Shown here: in pieces, positions 15,102 to 25,196 of the stretch
How positions within the stretch are numbered: position 1 is the stretch's first letter
Layout: each line of letters opens with the position of its first letter
Origin: Lachnospiraceae bacterium
Lineage (GTDB): Bacteria; Bacillota; Clostridia; Lachnospirales; Lachnospiraceae
DNA: 64,000 bases
Assembly: GCA_910575155.1 (NCBI GenBank)
Contig: CAJTDX010000001.1
Location: forward strand, 62,001-126,000
Direction: 5' to 3'
The notes under the pieces: model-generated
Database searches by the model: none
Told to the model about the DNA's origin: nothing
The model's input: the letters and a program-made list of their open reading frames with translations, nothing else
Program-made: the position numbers and the translations under genes

Positions 15102-15151
15102 GAAAGGCAGTCATCATGCGTATTTATTCCACGCTGTTTTGACTGCCTTTC
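15102..15151 (-). terminator. Terminator of the GH110 gene
   Basis: The 12-bp arms GAAAGGCAGTCA (15102-15113) and TGACTGCCTTTC (15140-15151) form a stem that on the minus strand is followed by TTTTTT, 64 bases after the stop of the GH110 gene. Confidence 0.75.
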
Positions 15152-15214
15152 TGGTTCGCTATTTCATCCGGCTGCACTGCGGGCGCCATTGCATTTTGGA
15201 CAAAATAACATCTT

Positions 15215-18200
15215 TTATTTTACACTTTTTAATTTCATTGTCTTCTTATAACCGGTAGAACTCTTGAACAACTTCTTATAAGCTTTCTTTTTGCTTTTGG
15301 GAATTTGAATTACCGCCTTTTTACTGATACCTTTGATCGCATTCTTCTTGATGGATTTCAATTTCTTTCCCTTCAGTTGTATGCTGCGCAGCTTCCTGCA
15401 ATTGCGGAAGGCATTTGTCCCTATGGTTTTTATATTTGTTCCCAAAACAACTTTCCTGAGCTTTTTGTAGTTTTTGAATGCATTATTTCCAATTGCTGTA
15501 ATCTGGAAAACTTTTCCACCGATTCTGACTGTATTTTTCACTTTCAAAGAAGAGATCTTTTTGCTGGACGCGCCTGTAAGCATTACCGTTGATGTGCCTG
15601 TGATCTTATATTTCATACGGCTAATGGTATAAGACGCTCCTTTGGGCGCATAAATATTAAATGTCTTTTGAACATGTTCCGTATAATTGCCTTTGCCGGA
15701 AATTGTCACGTTATATTTTCCAATATTGGCGCTCGAGGTTGGATAAACAACCGTGTAATCCACTCCTTCTGTCAGTGCTGCATCATTATCCTTCACGATT
15801 ACTGCAGGTCTGATTTGTTTTCCTTTTTCCCATGCAAACTTATTGTTCATTGTCACCATGGAAATTTCTAAAGGTTTTTCCTGAATGGTAAATACTACTG
15901 TTTTGCTTCCCTGATAGTTTCCATGTTCAGCGGTAATTACTGCCTTTGCCTCCTTGCCCGCATTGACATTGTCCAGATAAGCCACCTGATATTCTGTCTC
16001 AGATACAATCTGCCCCTGATAAGTTACCGTAACGGCAGGCTGCTGCGGTTTCCCATTATAGACGCAGGTTTCCGGATTCAAGCTGATTGTACAGTCTTTT
16101 AAGTCTATCTTTTCAGATTCCTGCTCTCTAATGATCTCAAATTCTTTCGTCACCTTTCCCTGGTAGCCGGCTCCGGTCGCCGTTACTGTCACTGTCGCCG
16201 TTCCAGGTTCCTTATTATTCGCATACTCTGTCTTATATTCCGTCTCCGGCACGGTCTTTCCTTCATATTTGACCGTTACTTGCGGACGCTGTTCTTCTCC
16301 ATTGTATACGCAGGTTTCCGGATTCAGGACGATTGTACAGTCTTTCAGGTCTATTACTTCCGGCTCCTGTTCTCTAATAATCTCAAATTCTTTTGTCACT
16401 TCTCCCTGGTAGCCGGCTCCGGTCGCCGTTATTGTCACTGTCGCCGTTCCGGGTTCCTTATTATTCGCATACTCTGTCTTATATTCCGTCTCCGGCACGG
16501 TCTTTCCTTCATATTTGACCGTTACTTGCGGACGCTGCTCTTCTCCATTGTATACGCAGGTTTCCGGATTCAGGATGATGGTACAGTCTTTCAGGTCTAT
16601 TACTTCCGGCTCCTGTTCTCTAATGATCTCAAATTCTCTCGTCACTTCTCCCTGGTAGCCGGCTCCGGTTGCCGTTATTGTCACTGTCGCCGTTCCAGGT
16701 TCCTTATTATTCGCATACTCTGTCTTATATTCCGTTTTCGGCACGGTCTTTCCTTCATATTCTACCGTTACTTCCGGACGCTGTTCTTCTCCGTTGTATA
16801 CGCAGGTTTCCGGATTCAGACTGATGGTACAGTCTTTCAGGTCTATTACTTCCGATTCCTGTTCTCTAATGATCTCAAATTCTTTTGTCACTTCTCCCTC
16901 ATAGCCGTCTCCAATTGCCGTTATTGTCACTGTCGCCGTTCCGGGTTCCTTATTATTCGCATACTCTGTCTTATATTCCGTTTTCGGCACGGTCTTTCCT
17001 TCATATTCTACCGTTACTTCCGGACGCTGTTCTTCTCCATTGTATACGCAGGTTTCCGGATTCAGACTGATGGTACAGTCTTTGAGATCTATTACTTCAG
17101 GTATTATTGATGTAATATTGTCTAATTCCGTTTTCAATTGCTCATTGACCGTGTTGATCTGATCTTGTGTGACATTTTCGCCTTTCTTTGCTTTTTCCCA
17201 CAAGGTCTCAGCCTCATGAATTTTTTGCAGAAAAGCCTGAACCTGTTCCGCTGTACAATAAGAAAGATTTATACCGTCCGCCTGATCCAGCAAGTTCGTT
17301 AATGCTGATACGTCTGCTGATTCCTGCGGCTGATCTTCAAATGATACAGTCAGCTTCATGTCCGCCCAGTCTGCGTGAGCATCCCAGTTATTTGGCTGCT
17401 GGATTACTTTTAATGTAACAGCGCTGGAACCTGTAAGATCCAGGGAAAATGTTTTTTGTGGAGTTGATCCATTCATTACTCCGCTCGCAAACAACTCTGA
17501 TCCCTCATCTGACAATATGGAAAATTCAAGCGCAGCAAATTCGCTGTCGCGCTTTTCATAATCTGCCCCTACAGCGCCCTGCAAAGTCTTAAAAGCTGTA
17601 TCCGGCAAATCATAGGTGATTTCAGAATCCGCATGAGTACCAATACCCTTTTCATAGAGAACAGGATTCCCATCTTCTCCGGTAAGACGGATTGCCTTTC
17701 CTGACGAAGCTTTGTCGCGCATAATAGCGTCATATCCTACGGTTGCCCCCGGCCGGTATTTCAAATCTGACAAATAGATATCTTTTTCACAGATAATCCG
17801 GTAAGTTCTGGTTTCTTTTCCATTAAACGAAGTCACATGAATTTGTATATCCAGGCTTCCCTCAAACAAATCAATCTCTTTTTCAACACTGCCCTGTCCT
17901 GTCTGCCGCTCCGTATTGGTCTGCAGTTTTACAATCGCACGGCTGTCTTCTGCCTTCGCCTGAATCCTCAGTTTCCCTTCTGTTGGAATCCATGAGATTG
18001 TCTGGTTTTCAATGTCAGAATAGACGCTCCCGCCGTTAATAGCCAGATCAAAAAGCTCTGCGTTTGAAACGTCTGACACAAGCAACACAATGGTATAAGC
18101 CTGACGTGTCCCATCAGATGCTTTTGCAATGATGCGGATCTCATTGCTGCCCCCTGCTAAATCACTGAGTTCTGCATGTGTTCCTTTTATGACTTTACTG

Positions 18201-21200
18201 CCTGATATAATAATAACCTCCGCCGCATTTCCTTTTTCTACATCGATCTGTGCCGAAACGCTGCCTTCATCTAATGTCTTTAACATGCGCACTCCTTCAT
18301 GGTTCAGGTCTTCCAGCGAAACATTGTTAACCTTAATATCCGCCAGTTTGGCGTCTGTAGAAGAAGCATAATTCACATGCACCAGATACTGGTTCTCCGT
18401 GATTCCATCCTTTGCTGCCGCGCGTATATAATAGGAGTTAAGGCCGTTAGAAAAACTAAGCGGCGCTGTCCAGACATTTCCGTTTCTTGTCAAAGCCGTC
18501 TTCTCACGGCCATACCCTCTCATAAGCTCTATACTGCCAATCCGCTCATCCGCCGTTATCTTTAATTCTGCTTGCGAGACCGTGCTGTCCGCGTTCAGAA
18601 ACCAACTTCCTTCAGATAAAGAAGTCTGTGTGAAAGATAAATCTTTTATGGAAATCTCCGTCAGTTCCGCATAATTATCCTCCACTGCATGAAGACGGAT
18701 GAGAAACGATTCCTGTCCGCATGTTAGGCGAACTTCCTCTTGATTCTCTGTCTCAATAACTGCCGGAGAAGCGACAACGTTTCCATTTACACTTACCTCG
18801 CCTGATACCGTCTGATATTCGAGTACTGCCTTTGAAAGCTCTCTCGGAAAATATACATCAAATTCTTTTTTGTTCTGTCCCATTTGATATAAAACATCTC
18901 CATTAAACGCCAGCTGCGCAACGGCGCTTCCACCTCCCTGTAGCTGCACCTGGGCCGTTCCACTGCTGACTGGAGCGCCCACACAGCCCTTTGCATCTAC
19001 CGGATACACCGTACATGTCAGCGTACCGGCATGCATTAATGGCACAGACGGCGTTTCACTAATTTCTTCCCATACCGTTCCATCTTCATCCACACATGTA
19101 AAACGGTACAAAGTCGCTCCCTGCAAATCGGCATCGGCATCCTGAAAATCAAATGTCACATTTGCATTCTCACCCACCTGGTAAGAAGCTTTATCTAACG
19201 CTGCATTTGCAGCCGTAGGGAGCTGATTATCTAAAAGCTGGAGGAATGGAACCGCCTCCTGACTGCACAGGTCTTCATATGATGTATCTCCAGAACCTAT
19301 ATGCAAATCGGAACACACCAAATTTTTGCCCCTGAGATTTGACACCCAGCCTGCAAATCCTATTTTGAAATTATCCCCTAAATTAACATCGGTAATATCC
19401 ATAAGATGTTGCCACTCATTTGTCCCATCTACTTTATAATCTACAGATATACCACTGTCATTTTTATAGAATCCAAAGGACGCTTTTGTTACTCCGTCAT
19501 TTGTCTCATCAGCTTCCTCCAGTTCCGTGGCATTCCCTCCTGTTTCTTTTACTACCGCAATTCCCTTTTTATGGGATTTCTTTCCTACTGTTATATAATT
19601 GTCGTCGTCTTTGTAAAGAATAAAAGACGCCGTGTCCCATTGATTCTGCTCTCTGGGTGGAAGGTTATCAATTGTCAGGACTGTGCGCAGATTATTTTTC
19701 GCAATCTTTTCAGGAATCTCAAACAGAAACAGGTTCTTAACCGTGTTGTCACTACCGTACAAATCTCCTCTTTCCAAATTGATCGTTATCTGATTCTTTT
19801 CCATCATGTAATTAGAGGCGTTTTCCCTTGTGACAGCCATGGTTGGATTTTTTCCTTCCAATTGGGGAATCGCAAGAACAACTGCTCTTTTGTCCGACGC
19901 TCCGCCCGCAGAAGCCTTCACCCAGACGACTCCGTTTTCATGCGCCGTCAGCACGCCGTTTTCATCTATCTGCGCTGCGTCCGTGGCCTCCCCGGTCGCA
20001 AAATCTTCTACAGACCACGTGATCGACCCGCTTTCCGCCCCAGAAACGGTAAATGTGTGCGTTTCCCCAATGGTATCCAGTATCACATTTTCTTCACCGT
20101 CAATTGTCACGTCTACGGACGGCAGCTGCCCGGCGCCTACCGTTACTGTAATTTTATCAGAGCGCACAATCGTGCCATTCCATTTGTAATAAGCTAAAAT
20201 ATCTGCTGTTCCTTCTTTCTTTGCAGTATATTTCCCGGAATGATCGACAAAAACAACTTCCGGATCCGTACTTGCATAAGAGATCTTCCCCACTGGCTGC
20301 GAGGGAGACAAACCGCGTTCAGAAACGACCTGGATCTCAGAATCATGGTTTGTCAGATTTGCCTCCTGCATTCCCTGCAAAACGGCATAGCGTTTCAAAC
20401 CATCGTCATATGTATTGCCTTCCAGGACAACGTTCTTACATTTTTTAAACTCATAAACATTATCTGTAATGCCATCGTTTACCGTTCCGTCTGCCTCTGT
20501 CTGCAAACGCCCGGCTTCTCCAATGCTCAATTCTGTTTTGGATGCAGAAATTCCCAGCGAAATATCCGGGTTAGTCCTGATAATCGAATTATTGCGAATG
20601 ATTAAATTTTCCACACTCTCTGCTTTTACAACAGTATCTACATCCATATGGAAGGTATTTCCTTCAATTGTAATATTTTTGTGGATTGGATTGTCTTCTG
20701 AAGGCAGACCCCCTCCTTTTGTTACCGGATGAACATAAACTGCCGGCGCATATTCCCATGACGTCCTTCCTATCGTCTTTACATAAAATGTATTATCACG
20801 AATCGTCATATCACGGATAGGACCGGATTCATACCATTCATCAGAATCGTTGGACAAAAATATGGACGCCATCGACATATTTAAAAATGTATTGCCCTCA
20901 ATCAAAACCGGATTTCTGGTAGTGCAAAGGATTCCGCGTGTGGGAACGTTTTTAAACGTACAGTTGCGAATAGTCACCTTTGGCGCATACGTTACATTTT
21001 CCGCCACGTATTTTGGCTGTCCTCCTACCTGATCACTCAAATTCTCCGGCAATACTTCTTCAAAACGAACGACCATGGTCCGCAGGTCGTTATCAGCCTC
21101 TCCGGGATTCGAAATTACTTCTGCCACCGTATATAATGTCTCTCCATCTGTAGACTCCAGAGTATCTCTGGTAAAAAAGGCTACTTTATCGCCTGCATGG

Positions 21201-22426
21201 TACTGCGGAAATCCTCCTTGCTGAGTATGGATATACTTTAACTGAAGGGTATGTCCATCCGTCCTTTCTTCTACTCTGGTAAATGTTCCATGAAGATTAA
21301 TCGGATCATCGTGCGTATTGGAAAAATTACAGTTTTCAATCACCAAATCCCCTGCCGCTCCGGAGGCATGGATACCGTCTGCGTAACTCACCGTTATATG
21401 ACCTGAATTTTCTCTGGGCATTAAATTGCAGTCATAATAATAAACATCTGTGCTCATTTGAACCAGCCAGCCAAATCCATGCATAAAATGAACGTTTATA
21501 TTTCTTGCGGTTACGTTTTGGCTTTCCCATGTAAAAGCTCCCGCGGTCTCCCTGAACGTGCTGCTGGCCAGTTCCAGAATCATACCCATTTTCTGCATTG
21601 ACGGACGCGCGTTGGAATAAGTAATTCTTACCACCGTTCCATCAGTTCCCTCTAAAGCCTTTATACCAGATACTCCGCCAAAGGGTGTGTCTGAAGTATA
21701 ATAAGCCCTTGTCATTTCTTCTTCCGGATGATATGCCACGATGGAATATGCACTGTGGATTCCCATCTCCGTCCAGTAATAATCTCCTGTATAAGGACTG
21801 GGTTCACTGTTCCACTGAATGGTGTTCCCCTGTATCTCATATGGGAAGCATTTGGGAATATAAAAATCTGTATATGGTTTTCCTTCCTCTTCACCCATAT
21901 TTATTATGGTCATCTCTGAAACAGTAGGAACCGCAAAATCCCATGAAAAATCCTCCAGTGTTACATTGCTGGAATTTACAACCGCGAGAGCCATCATATT
22001 TCCGTGCATCATAAACAAAGAACCATTGCCCTGCAATGTAAAATCATGCTGATCTTCAATCAAAAGACCAATTGTCTTTTCAGGGCTTTCAATACTATTT
22101 GTGTTTGAAGTATGATACTCTCTTTTTTCTGCATAATCTTTGTAAATATGGTATTCTCCCTTGGGAAAGTCCACAATTACCTCTGCAGCCCCCGCTTCTT
22201 TTGCTTCCTTTGCAGCCTCAAATGCCTGTTGAATCGCCTTTGCACTGTCTTCAAGCCCGTTCGGGTCTGCTCCGTACTCTTCTGCATGAATGATGACTTG
22301 TCCCGTCCCTTCTGTACGTTCCTGCGCCTGAACAGTCAGTCCCGCAGGCATACATAACTGTATAATAAGCGCCAGGGATGTCAGACAAGATAATAATTTG
22401 TTCCTGCTAATCACTTTATCTTTCAT
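15215..22426 (-). CDS. Giant secreted GH110 alpha-1,3-galactosidase with CBM51 and LRR tail
   Basis: This 2403-residue secreted protein has a signal peptide at 1 to about 38. A right-handed beta-helix at about 40-620 has AEEYGADPNGLEDSAKAIQQA and the GH110 motif SNTHDDPINLHGTF followed by LKYIHTQQGGF. GH110 enzymes remove terminal alpha-1,3-galactose, for example from blood group B. Then follow Big_2-like domains (about 680-860), a concanavalin-like domain (about 880-1055), cadherin-like sandwiches (about 1255-1540), an NPCBM/CBM51 (about 1550-1695, GIGTHADSEITYDLP) and a helical linker. Five 82-residue Ig-like repeats start at 1779, followed by an MBG-like domain and a basic BspA-type LRR tail (about 2250-2403). 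There is no LPXTG. The ATG at 22426 has GGAGG 8 bases upstream. CBM51 members bind galactose and A/B antigens, which fits the enzyme. Exact linkage is inferred. Confidence 0.85.
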   Translation of the reverse strand: MKDKVISRNKLLSCLTSLALIIQLCMPAGLTVQAQERTEGTGQVIIHAEEYGADPNGLEDSAKAIQQAFEAAKEAKEAGAAEVIVDFPKGEYHIYKDYAEKREYHTSNTNSIESPEKTIGLLIEDQHDFTLQGNGSLFMMHGNMMALAVVNSSNVTLEDFSWDFAVPTVSEMTIINMGEEEGKPYTDFYIPKCFPYEIQGNTIQWNSEPSPYTGDYYWTEMGIHSAYSIVAYHPEEEMTRAYYTSDTPFGGVSGIKALEGTDGTVVRITYSNARPSMQKMGMILELASSTFRETAGAFTWESQNVTARNINVHFMHGFGWLVQMSTDVYYYDCNLMPRENSGHITVSYADGIHASGAAGDLVIENCNFSNTHDDPINLHGTFTRVEERTDGHTLQLKYIHTQQGGFPQYHAGDKVAFFTRDTLESTDGETLYTVAEVISNPGEADNDLRTMVVRFEEVLPENLSDQVGGQPKYVAENVTYAPKVTIRNCTFKNVPTRGILCTTRNPVLIEGNTFLNMSMASIFLSNDSDEWYESGPIRDMTIRDNTFYVKTIGRTSWEYAPAVYVHPVTKGGGLPSEDNPIHKNITIEGNTFHMDVDTVVKAESVENLIIRNNSIIRTNPDISLGISASKTELSIGEAGRLQTEADGTVNDGITDNVYEFKKCKNVVLEGNTYDDGLKRYAVLQGMQEANLTNHDSEIQVVSERGLSPSQPVGKISYASTDPEVVFVDHSGKYTAKKEGTADILAYYKWNGTIVRSDKITVTVGAGQLPSVDVTIDGEENVILDTIGETHTFTVSGAESGSITWSVEDFATGEATDAAQIDENGVLTAHENGVVWVKASAGGASDKRAVVLAIPQLEGKNPTMAVTRENASNYMMEKNQITINLERGDLYGSDNTVKNLFLFEIPEKIAKNNLRTVLTIDNLPPREQNQWDTASFILYKDDDNYITVGKKSHKKGIAVVKETGGNATELEEADETNDGVTKASFGFYKNDSGISVDYKVDGTNEWQHLMDITDVNLGDNFKIGFAGWVSNLRGKNLVCSDLHIGSGDTSYEDLCSQEAVPFLQLLDNQLPTAANAALDKASYQVGENANVTFDFQDADADLQGATLYRFTCVDEDGTVWEEISETPSVPLMHAGTLTCTVYPVDAKGCVGAPVSSGTAQVQLQGGGSAVAQLAFNGDVLYQMGQNKKEFDVYFPRELSKAVLEYQTVSGEVSVNGNVVASPAVIETENQEEVRLTCGQESFLIRLHAVEDNYAELTEISIKDLSFTQTSLSEGSWFLNADSTVSQAELKITADERIGSIELMRGYGREKTALTRNGNVWTAPLSFSNGLNSYYIRAAAKDGITENQYLVHVNYASSTDAKLADIKVNNVSLEDLNHEGVRMLKTLDEGSVSAQIDVEKGNAAEVIIISGSKVIKGTHAELSDLAGGSNEIRIIAKASDGTRQAYTIVLLVSDVSNAELFDLAINGGSVYSDIENQTISWIPTEGKLRIQAKAEDSRAIVKLQTNTERQTGQGSVEKEIDLFEGSLDIQIHVTSFNGKETRTYRIICEKDIYLSDLKYRPGATVGYDAIMRDKASSGKAIRLTGEDGNPVLYEKGIGTHADSEITYDLPDTAFKTLQGAVGADYEKRDSEFAALEFSILSDEGSELFASGVMNGSTPQKTFSLDLTGSSAVTLKVIQQPNNWDAHADWADMKLTVSFEDQPQESADVSALTNLLDQADGINLSYCTAEQVQAFLQKIHEAETLWEKAKKGENVTQDQINTVNEQLKTELDNITSIIPEVIDLKDCTISLNPETCVYNGEEQRPEVTVEYEGKTVPKTEYKTEYANNKEPGTATVTITAIGDGYEGEVTKEFEIIREQESEVIDLKDCTISLNPETCVYNGEEQRPEVTVEYEGKTVPKTEYKTEYANNKEPGTATVTITATGAGYQGEVTREFEIIREQEPEVIDLKDCTIILNPETCVYNGEEQRPQVTVKYEGKTVPETEYKTEYANNKEPGTATVTITATGAGYQGEVTKEFEIIREQEPEVIDLKDCTIVLNPETCVYNGEEQRPQVTVKYEGKTVPETEYKTEYANNKEPGTATVTVTATGAGYQGKVTKEFEIIREQESEKIDLKDCTISLNPETCVYNGKPQQPAVTVTYQGQIVSETEYQVAYLDNVNAGKEAKAVITAEHGNYQGSKTVVFTIQEKPLEISMVTMNNKFAWEKGKQIRPAVIVKDNDAALTEGVDYTVVYPTSSANIGKYNVTISGKGNYTEHVQKTFNIYAPKGASYTISRMKYKITGTSTVMLTGASSKKISSLKVKNTVRIGGKVFQITAIGNNAFKNYKKLRKVVLGTNIKTIGTNAFRNCRKLRSIQLKGKKLKSIKKNAIKGISKKAVIQIPKSKKKAYKKLFKSSTGYKKTMKLKSVK
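15872..17092 (-). repeat. Five tandem 246-bp coding repeats in the GH110 protein
   Basis: Units start at 17092, 16846, 16600, 16354 and 16108 and encode IDLKDCTISLNPETCVYNGE and what follows, 82 residues each. The first four are almost identical at the nucleotide level and the fifth (79 residues) is diverged. They are Ig-like stalk domains. The near identity points to recent duplication and to possible length variation between strains. Confidence 0.9.
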
Positions 22427-22963
22427 AATAAATACCTCCGTAACCATTTGAACAGCAGCAAATCTGCCGTCGTTTTAAATAAAATTTCTTCTGCCGGACA
22501 TTTTCCCCGCTAATAACATCATATTAGCTGCATTACTTACTGTTCCTCATCTCTGTGCCGCAAACAGGGCTATCCATACGGTGGTTATGCCCCTTCCTCC
22601 TCCCCTGCTGCTAAATTGATACTCTGTTTTGGCTTTCCATCAAGAAAATGTATAATAAATCCATGAAAATATCACAAAAAGAAATCGTAAACATATAATA
22701 AAATCAGTTGTATTGCCCCCGAATTTTGTATATGAATTAAATTTACAATATCATATATGCATGATTTTTGCAATAATAACAATGCATTTTTGTTATTATT
22801 GTCCAATTTTTATTCAGCTTATGTAAATCACATTCTGTCTGAATGATTTATAATCCTATTATTTTGAAACCTGTTGTGCATCTGCAAATACCTCTTTTAC
22901 GTTCTGTATTGACATTGAAAAGAACTGTCATCTGTCTAAAATAGTGAAAAAATGAAAAATGAA
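22427..22963. other. Long AT-rich upstream region of the GH110 gene
   Basis: These 537 bases carry no convincing gene. The right two thirds (about 22640-22960) are very AT-rich. On the minus strand TTGTGA-17-TTATAC near 22650-22680 could be a promoter, but the match is weak. No known riboswitch or clear operator was seen. The length suggests regulation. Confidence 0.5.
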
Positions 22964-22992
22964 AAAAGCCGCTTTTCGCACAAGCGGCTTTT
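22964..22992 (-). terminator. Terminator after the LytTR operon
   Basis: The 11-bp stem AAAAGCCGCTT/AAGCGGCTTTT has a 7-base loop and is followed on the minus strand by T-rich sequence. It ends the transcript that carries the gene at 23034. Confidence 0.8.
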
Positions 22993-23033
22993 ATGTTTGA
23001 TACTGTCGATTTGATTTATAGAATTGATTCGTT

Positions 23034-23807
23034 TTACCGCCAGATTTCTCTAAGTACCTGCTCCCAATAAGAGCCAATGGACAAATCCAGCCGGTATTCC
23101 TGAAAAGAATCTGCTTTCCGCCGCAGCCGTTCCAGATTTTCATCTGATACCGCCTGCTTATATGCGTCTTTCACTTTTTGTTCTATTGCCTCCGGAGACT
23201 CCGGAGGTTTTTTCCCGCCAAAAGCTTCCTGGATCTGCACCATGACTTTCTTAGAGGCGGCAATGAACGTAGCGTGCGCTTCATAGGCGTAATCCAGCTC
23301 TGCCAGTCTGTCATCGACGGTTTCTTCCCGCCGTTCTCCAGTGGCATGATCAATCACATATGTAACCTCTCTGTCCGTTCTGGAAAATTCATCTACAATA
23401 CGGTCATGCACTACCTGATATGCCTTTGCCAGAGAATTCACAGAATCATCAAAAGAATTTTCTCCTGCCTGGCTTCCCCCTGCATTACGTTCTTCTTTTA
23501 TGACCTCTCCCATTTCCTGCCAGAACATGTTCGTATAGTCCATTGTTTTTGTGCGGAGCTGTTTATCAAGTTCTTCCAGATTCCCCTGAATATCCACAGA
23601 AAAATTCAAGCCGTTTTTATTCAGGTATTCCCGCATTTCTTTGGCGGACTCCAGACCTTCCCGGGAAAAGGTAATTTGATCTCTGCTAAAATTCTGTACT
23701 TTTGGCTCCTGTTTCTGCTCATTGGCACGGGCGGCAAGTTCTTCATAGGTAGAAATATGTTTATTGATTCTGGGAATTTCTGTTCTTCCCGCATAGATTT
23801 TGCTCAT
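23034..23807 (-). CDS. Unknown protein linked to a LytTR regulator, 257 aa
   Basis: This is a 257-residue, highly charged, mostly helical protein (MSKIYAGRTEIPRINKHIST...). It has no signal peptide and no membrane segment. Long helices (SREGLESAKEMREYLNKNG, DDRLAELDYAYEAHATFIAASKKV) suggest a coiled coil or helical bundle. It includes a possible hairpin VTYVIDHATGERREETV and a Pro-rich break (KKPPESPEAIEQ). I recognise no family. It follows the 216-residue protein by 8 bases and closes a three-gene operon headed by the LytTR regulator, so the three probably serve one process. Confidence 0.75.
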   Translation of the reverse strand: MSKIYAGRTEIPRINKHISTYEELAARANEQKQEPKVQNFSRDQITFSREGLESAKEMREYLNKNGLNFSVDIQGNLEELDKQLRTKTMDYTNMFWQEMGEVIKEERNAGGSQAGENSFDDSVNSLAKAYQVVHDRIVDEFSRTDREVTYVIDHATGERREETVDDRLAELDYAYEAHATFIAASKKVMVQIQEAFGGKKPPESPEAIEQKVKDAYKQAVSDENLERLRRKADSFQEYRLDLSIGSYWEQVLREIWR

Positions 23808-23815
23808 AAGTACGC

Positions 23816-24466
23816 CTAACTCCAGAAATTATATCTGCTGGATTCTGTAAAATAGTTGTAACCGGAAGCATTATACTGACTTGATGCACTGGCCGCGTTT
23901 GCTTTCGCATTATCTGCCACTTTGTCAGCCAAAAAGGATATTTTTTCTGTAAAAGATCCTCCTAACACCTGCTCTAACGTATCTGCATCCGTCTCGTTCA
24001 GTTTATCTTTATCAAGACTTAATGTGCCGTCTTTTTCCTGGGTAATGCCAATACTGATCAACTGGTCTTTTTCTTTTTGAGCCGCTTCCTTCAATGACTG
24101 ACGGTAAAACTGGTTCAGAGGCGACGTTGTGCCGTTCAATGATTTTAAGGTCTGATTATAATGTTCCAGCAGACGTTCTGCATAATCGCTGACAGCCTGG
24201 GTATCGCCGCTCTCCCTTGCCTCTTTATACAACTCTTCGGATTGCAGCTCATCGGCAGACTGCTGTAAATTCTCTGCTGATTTCCTGAGCGCCTCATATT
24301 TTTTGCGGTCTGTGGATACCGTATTTCCCTTATTCAGTGCCGATAAGGGATTATCATTCTGAACTCCGCTGCTTTTCATACAATCCAGCAATGACACCGT
24401 ATTTATCGGCAGCCCTGCTTTCCTCATAGATGCGTTCAACACTTGTGTCGTAATTCTCATATTCAT
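23816..24466 (-). CDS. Unknown protein with flagellar-hook-protein-like traits, 216 aa
   Basis: This 216-residue protein begins MNMRITTQVLNASMRKAG and ends in a Ser/Asn/Tyr-rich tail with the last residues SSRYNFWS. The middle is helical and contains LISIGITQEKDGTLSLDKDK followed by a helical DADTLEQVLGGSF. This resembles the C-terminal part of FliD-type hook-associated proteins (the IGI-DGTLSLD-L pattern). The start MRIT also resembles FlgL and flagellin N-termini. It has no Sec signal. It could be exported by a flagellar-type route or be a structural paralogue, but no other flagellar gene is in the window. The ribosome site is AGGAGG. Confidence 0.7.
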   Translation of the reverse strand: MNMRITTQVLNASMRKAGLPINTVSLLDCMKSSGVQNDNPLSALNKGNTVSTDRKKYEALRKSAENLQQSADELQSEELYKEARESGDTQAVSDYAERLLEHYNQTLKSLNGTTSPLNQFYRQSLKEAAQKEKDQLISIGITQEKDGTLSLDKDKLNETDADTLEQVLGGSFTEKISFLADKVADNAKANAASASSQYNASGYNYFTESSRYNFWS

Positions 24467-24476
24467 CCTCCTTTAG

Positions 24477-25196
24477 TCAATGCTGTTCCTGCCCTCTTTC
24501 TATATAGGCAAGATATTCTTTTACAAATTCAGCATATTTATATCTTGAAATTAACAGTTTCTCTCCATTGGTGAGAAGAACCGCCGTCTTACTGTACCCA
24601 TCCACAAAGGACAAATTGACCAGATAACCTTTGTGGATCCGGAAAAACTGCCCGCAAAGCTCCTGCTCCAACGCGCTGATCTTGGCATAATATTCCAGCT
24701 TGCTGTCCTCCATATGAAGTATCACTTTATGTCCCTGGCTTTCCGCATAATATATACTGTCCAAGCAAATTGCTTTACTGGCCCCTGCGTATTGTATTAC
24801 CAGAGACTGTTTTTGATTTTTCATTCCTGACTGGATCTGTTCTACGGCACGCTCTAAAACTGAGGCAAACTTTCTCTCATTCACAGGTTTCAGCAGATAT
24901 TGAAATGCTCCCACATCAAAGGCGTCGTACACATATTTCTCATAAGCGGTCACAAAGACAATTAAAGGCTGTTTTTCTCCAACTCTGCTGCGAATCTCCT
25001 GCGCAAGCTTCATGCCGTCTCCTGGAATCTGCAGTTTCATATCAAGAAACACCAGATCAAATCCGCCTTTCCCTGCCAGATATTCCCGGCCGGAATGGTA
25101 TTCTGTAATCTCACATTCCGCATATTGTTTTTTCACAAGCTCAGAAAGATAGGCTCGTGCATCCTTTTCACTGTCACATACTGCAATTCTTATCAT
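24477..25196 (-). CDS. LytTR-type response regulator
   Basis: This 239-residue regulator has a receiver domain (about 1-120) with the Asp in LVFLDMKLQI, Thr in VFVTAYE and Lys in YLLKPVN. A LytTR DNA-binding domain follows (about 135-235: SIYYAESQGHKVILHM, FFRIHKGYLVNLSFVDGY, LLISRYKYAEFVKEY). LytTR proteins bind direct repeats and often control surface, toxin or competence genes. No histidine kinase gene is adjacent, so its signal partner must be elsewhere. The ATG at 25196 follows GAGG, and the frame upstream of it is not coding. It heads the operon with the two unknown proteins. Confidence 0.88.
   Translation of the reverse strand: MIRIAVCDSEKDARAYLSELVKKQYAECEITEYHSGREYLAGKGGFDLVFLDMKLQIPGDGMKLAQEIRSRVGEKQPLIVFVTAYEKYVYDAFDVGAFQYLLKPVNERKFASVLERAVEQIQSGMKNQKQSLVIQYAGASKAICLDSIYYAESQGHKVILHMEDSKLEYYAKISALEQELCGQFFRIHKGYLVNLSFVDGYSKTAVLLTNGEKLLISRYKYAEFVKEYLAYIERGQEQH

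Noticed and set aside
16280-17110. Long plus-strand frame opposite the GH110 repeats
   Set aside because: It is periodic with 82 residues because it mirrors the coding repeats. It has no ribosome site and a Cys/Phe/Arg-rich composition.
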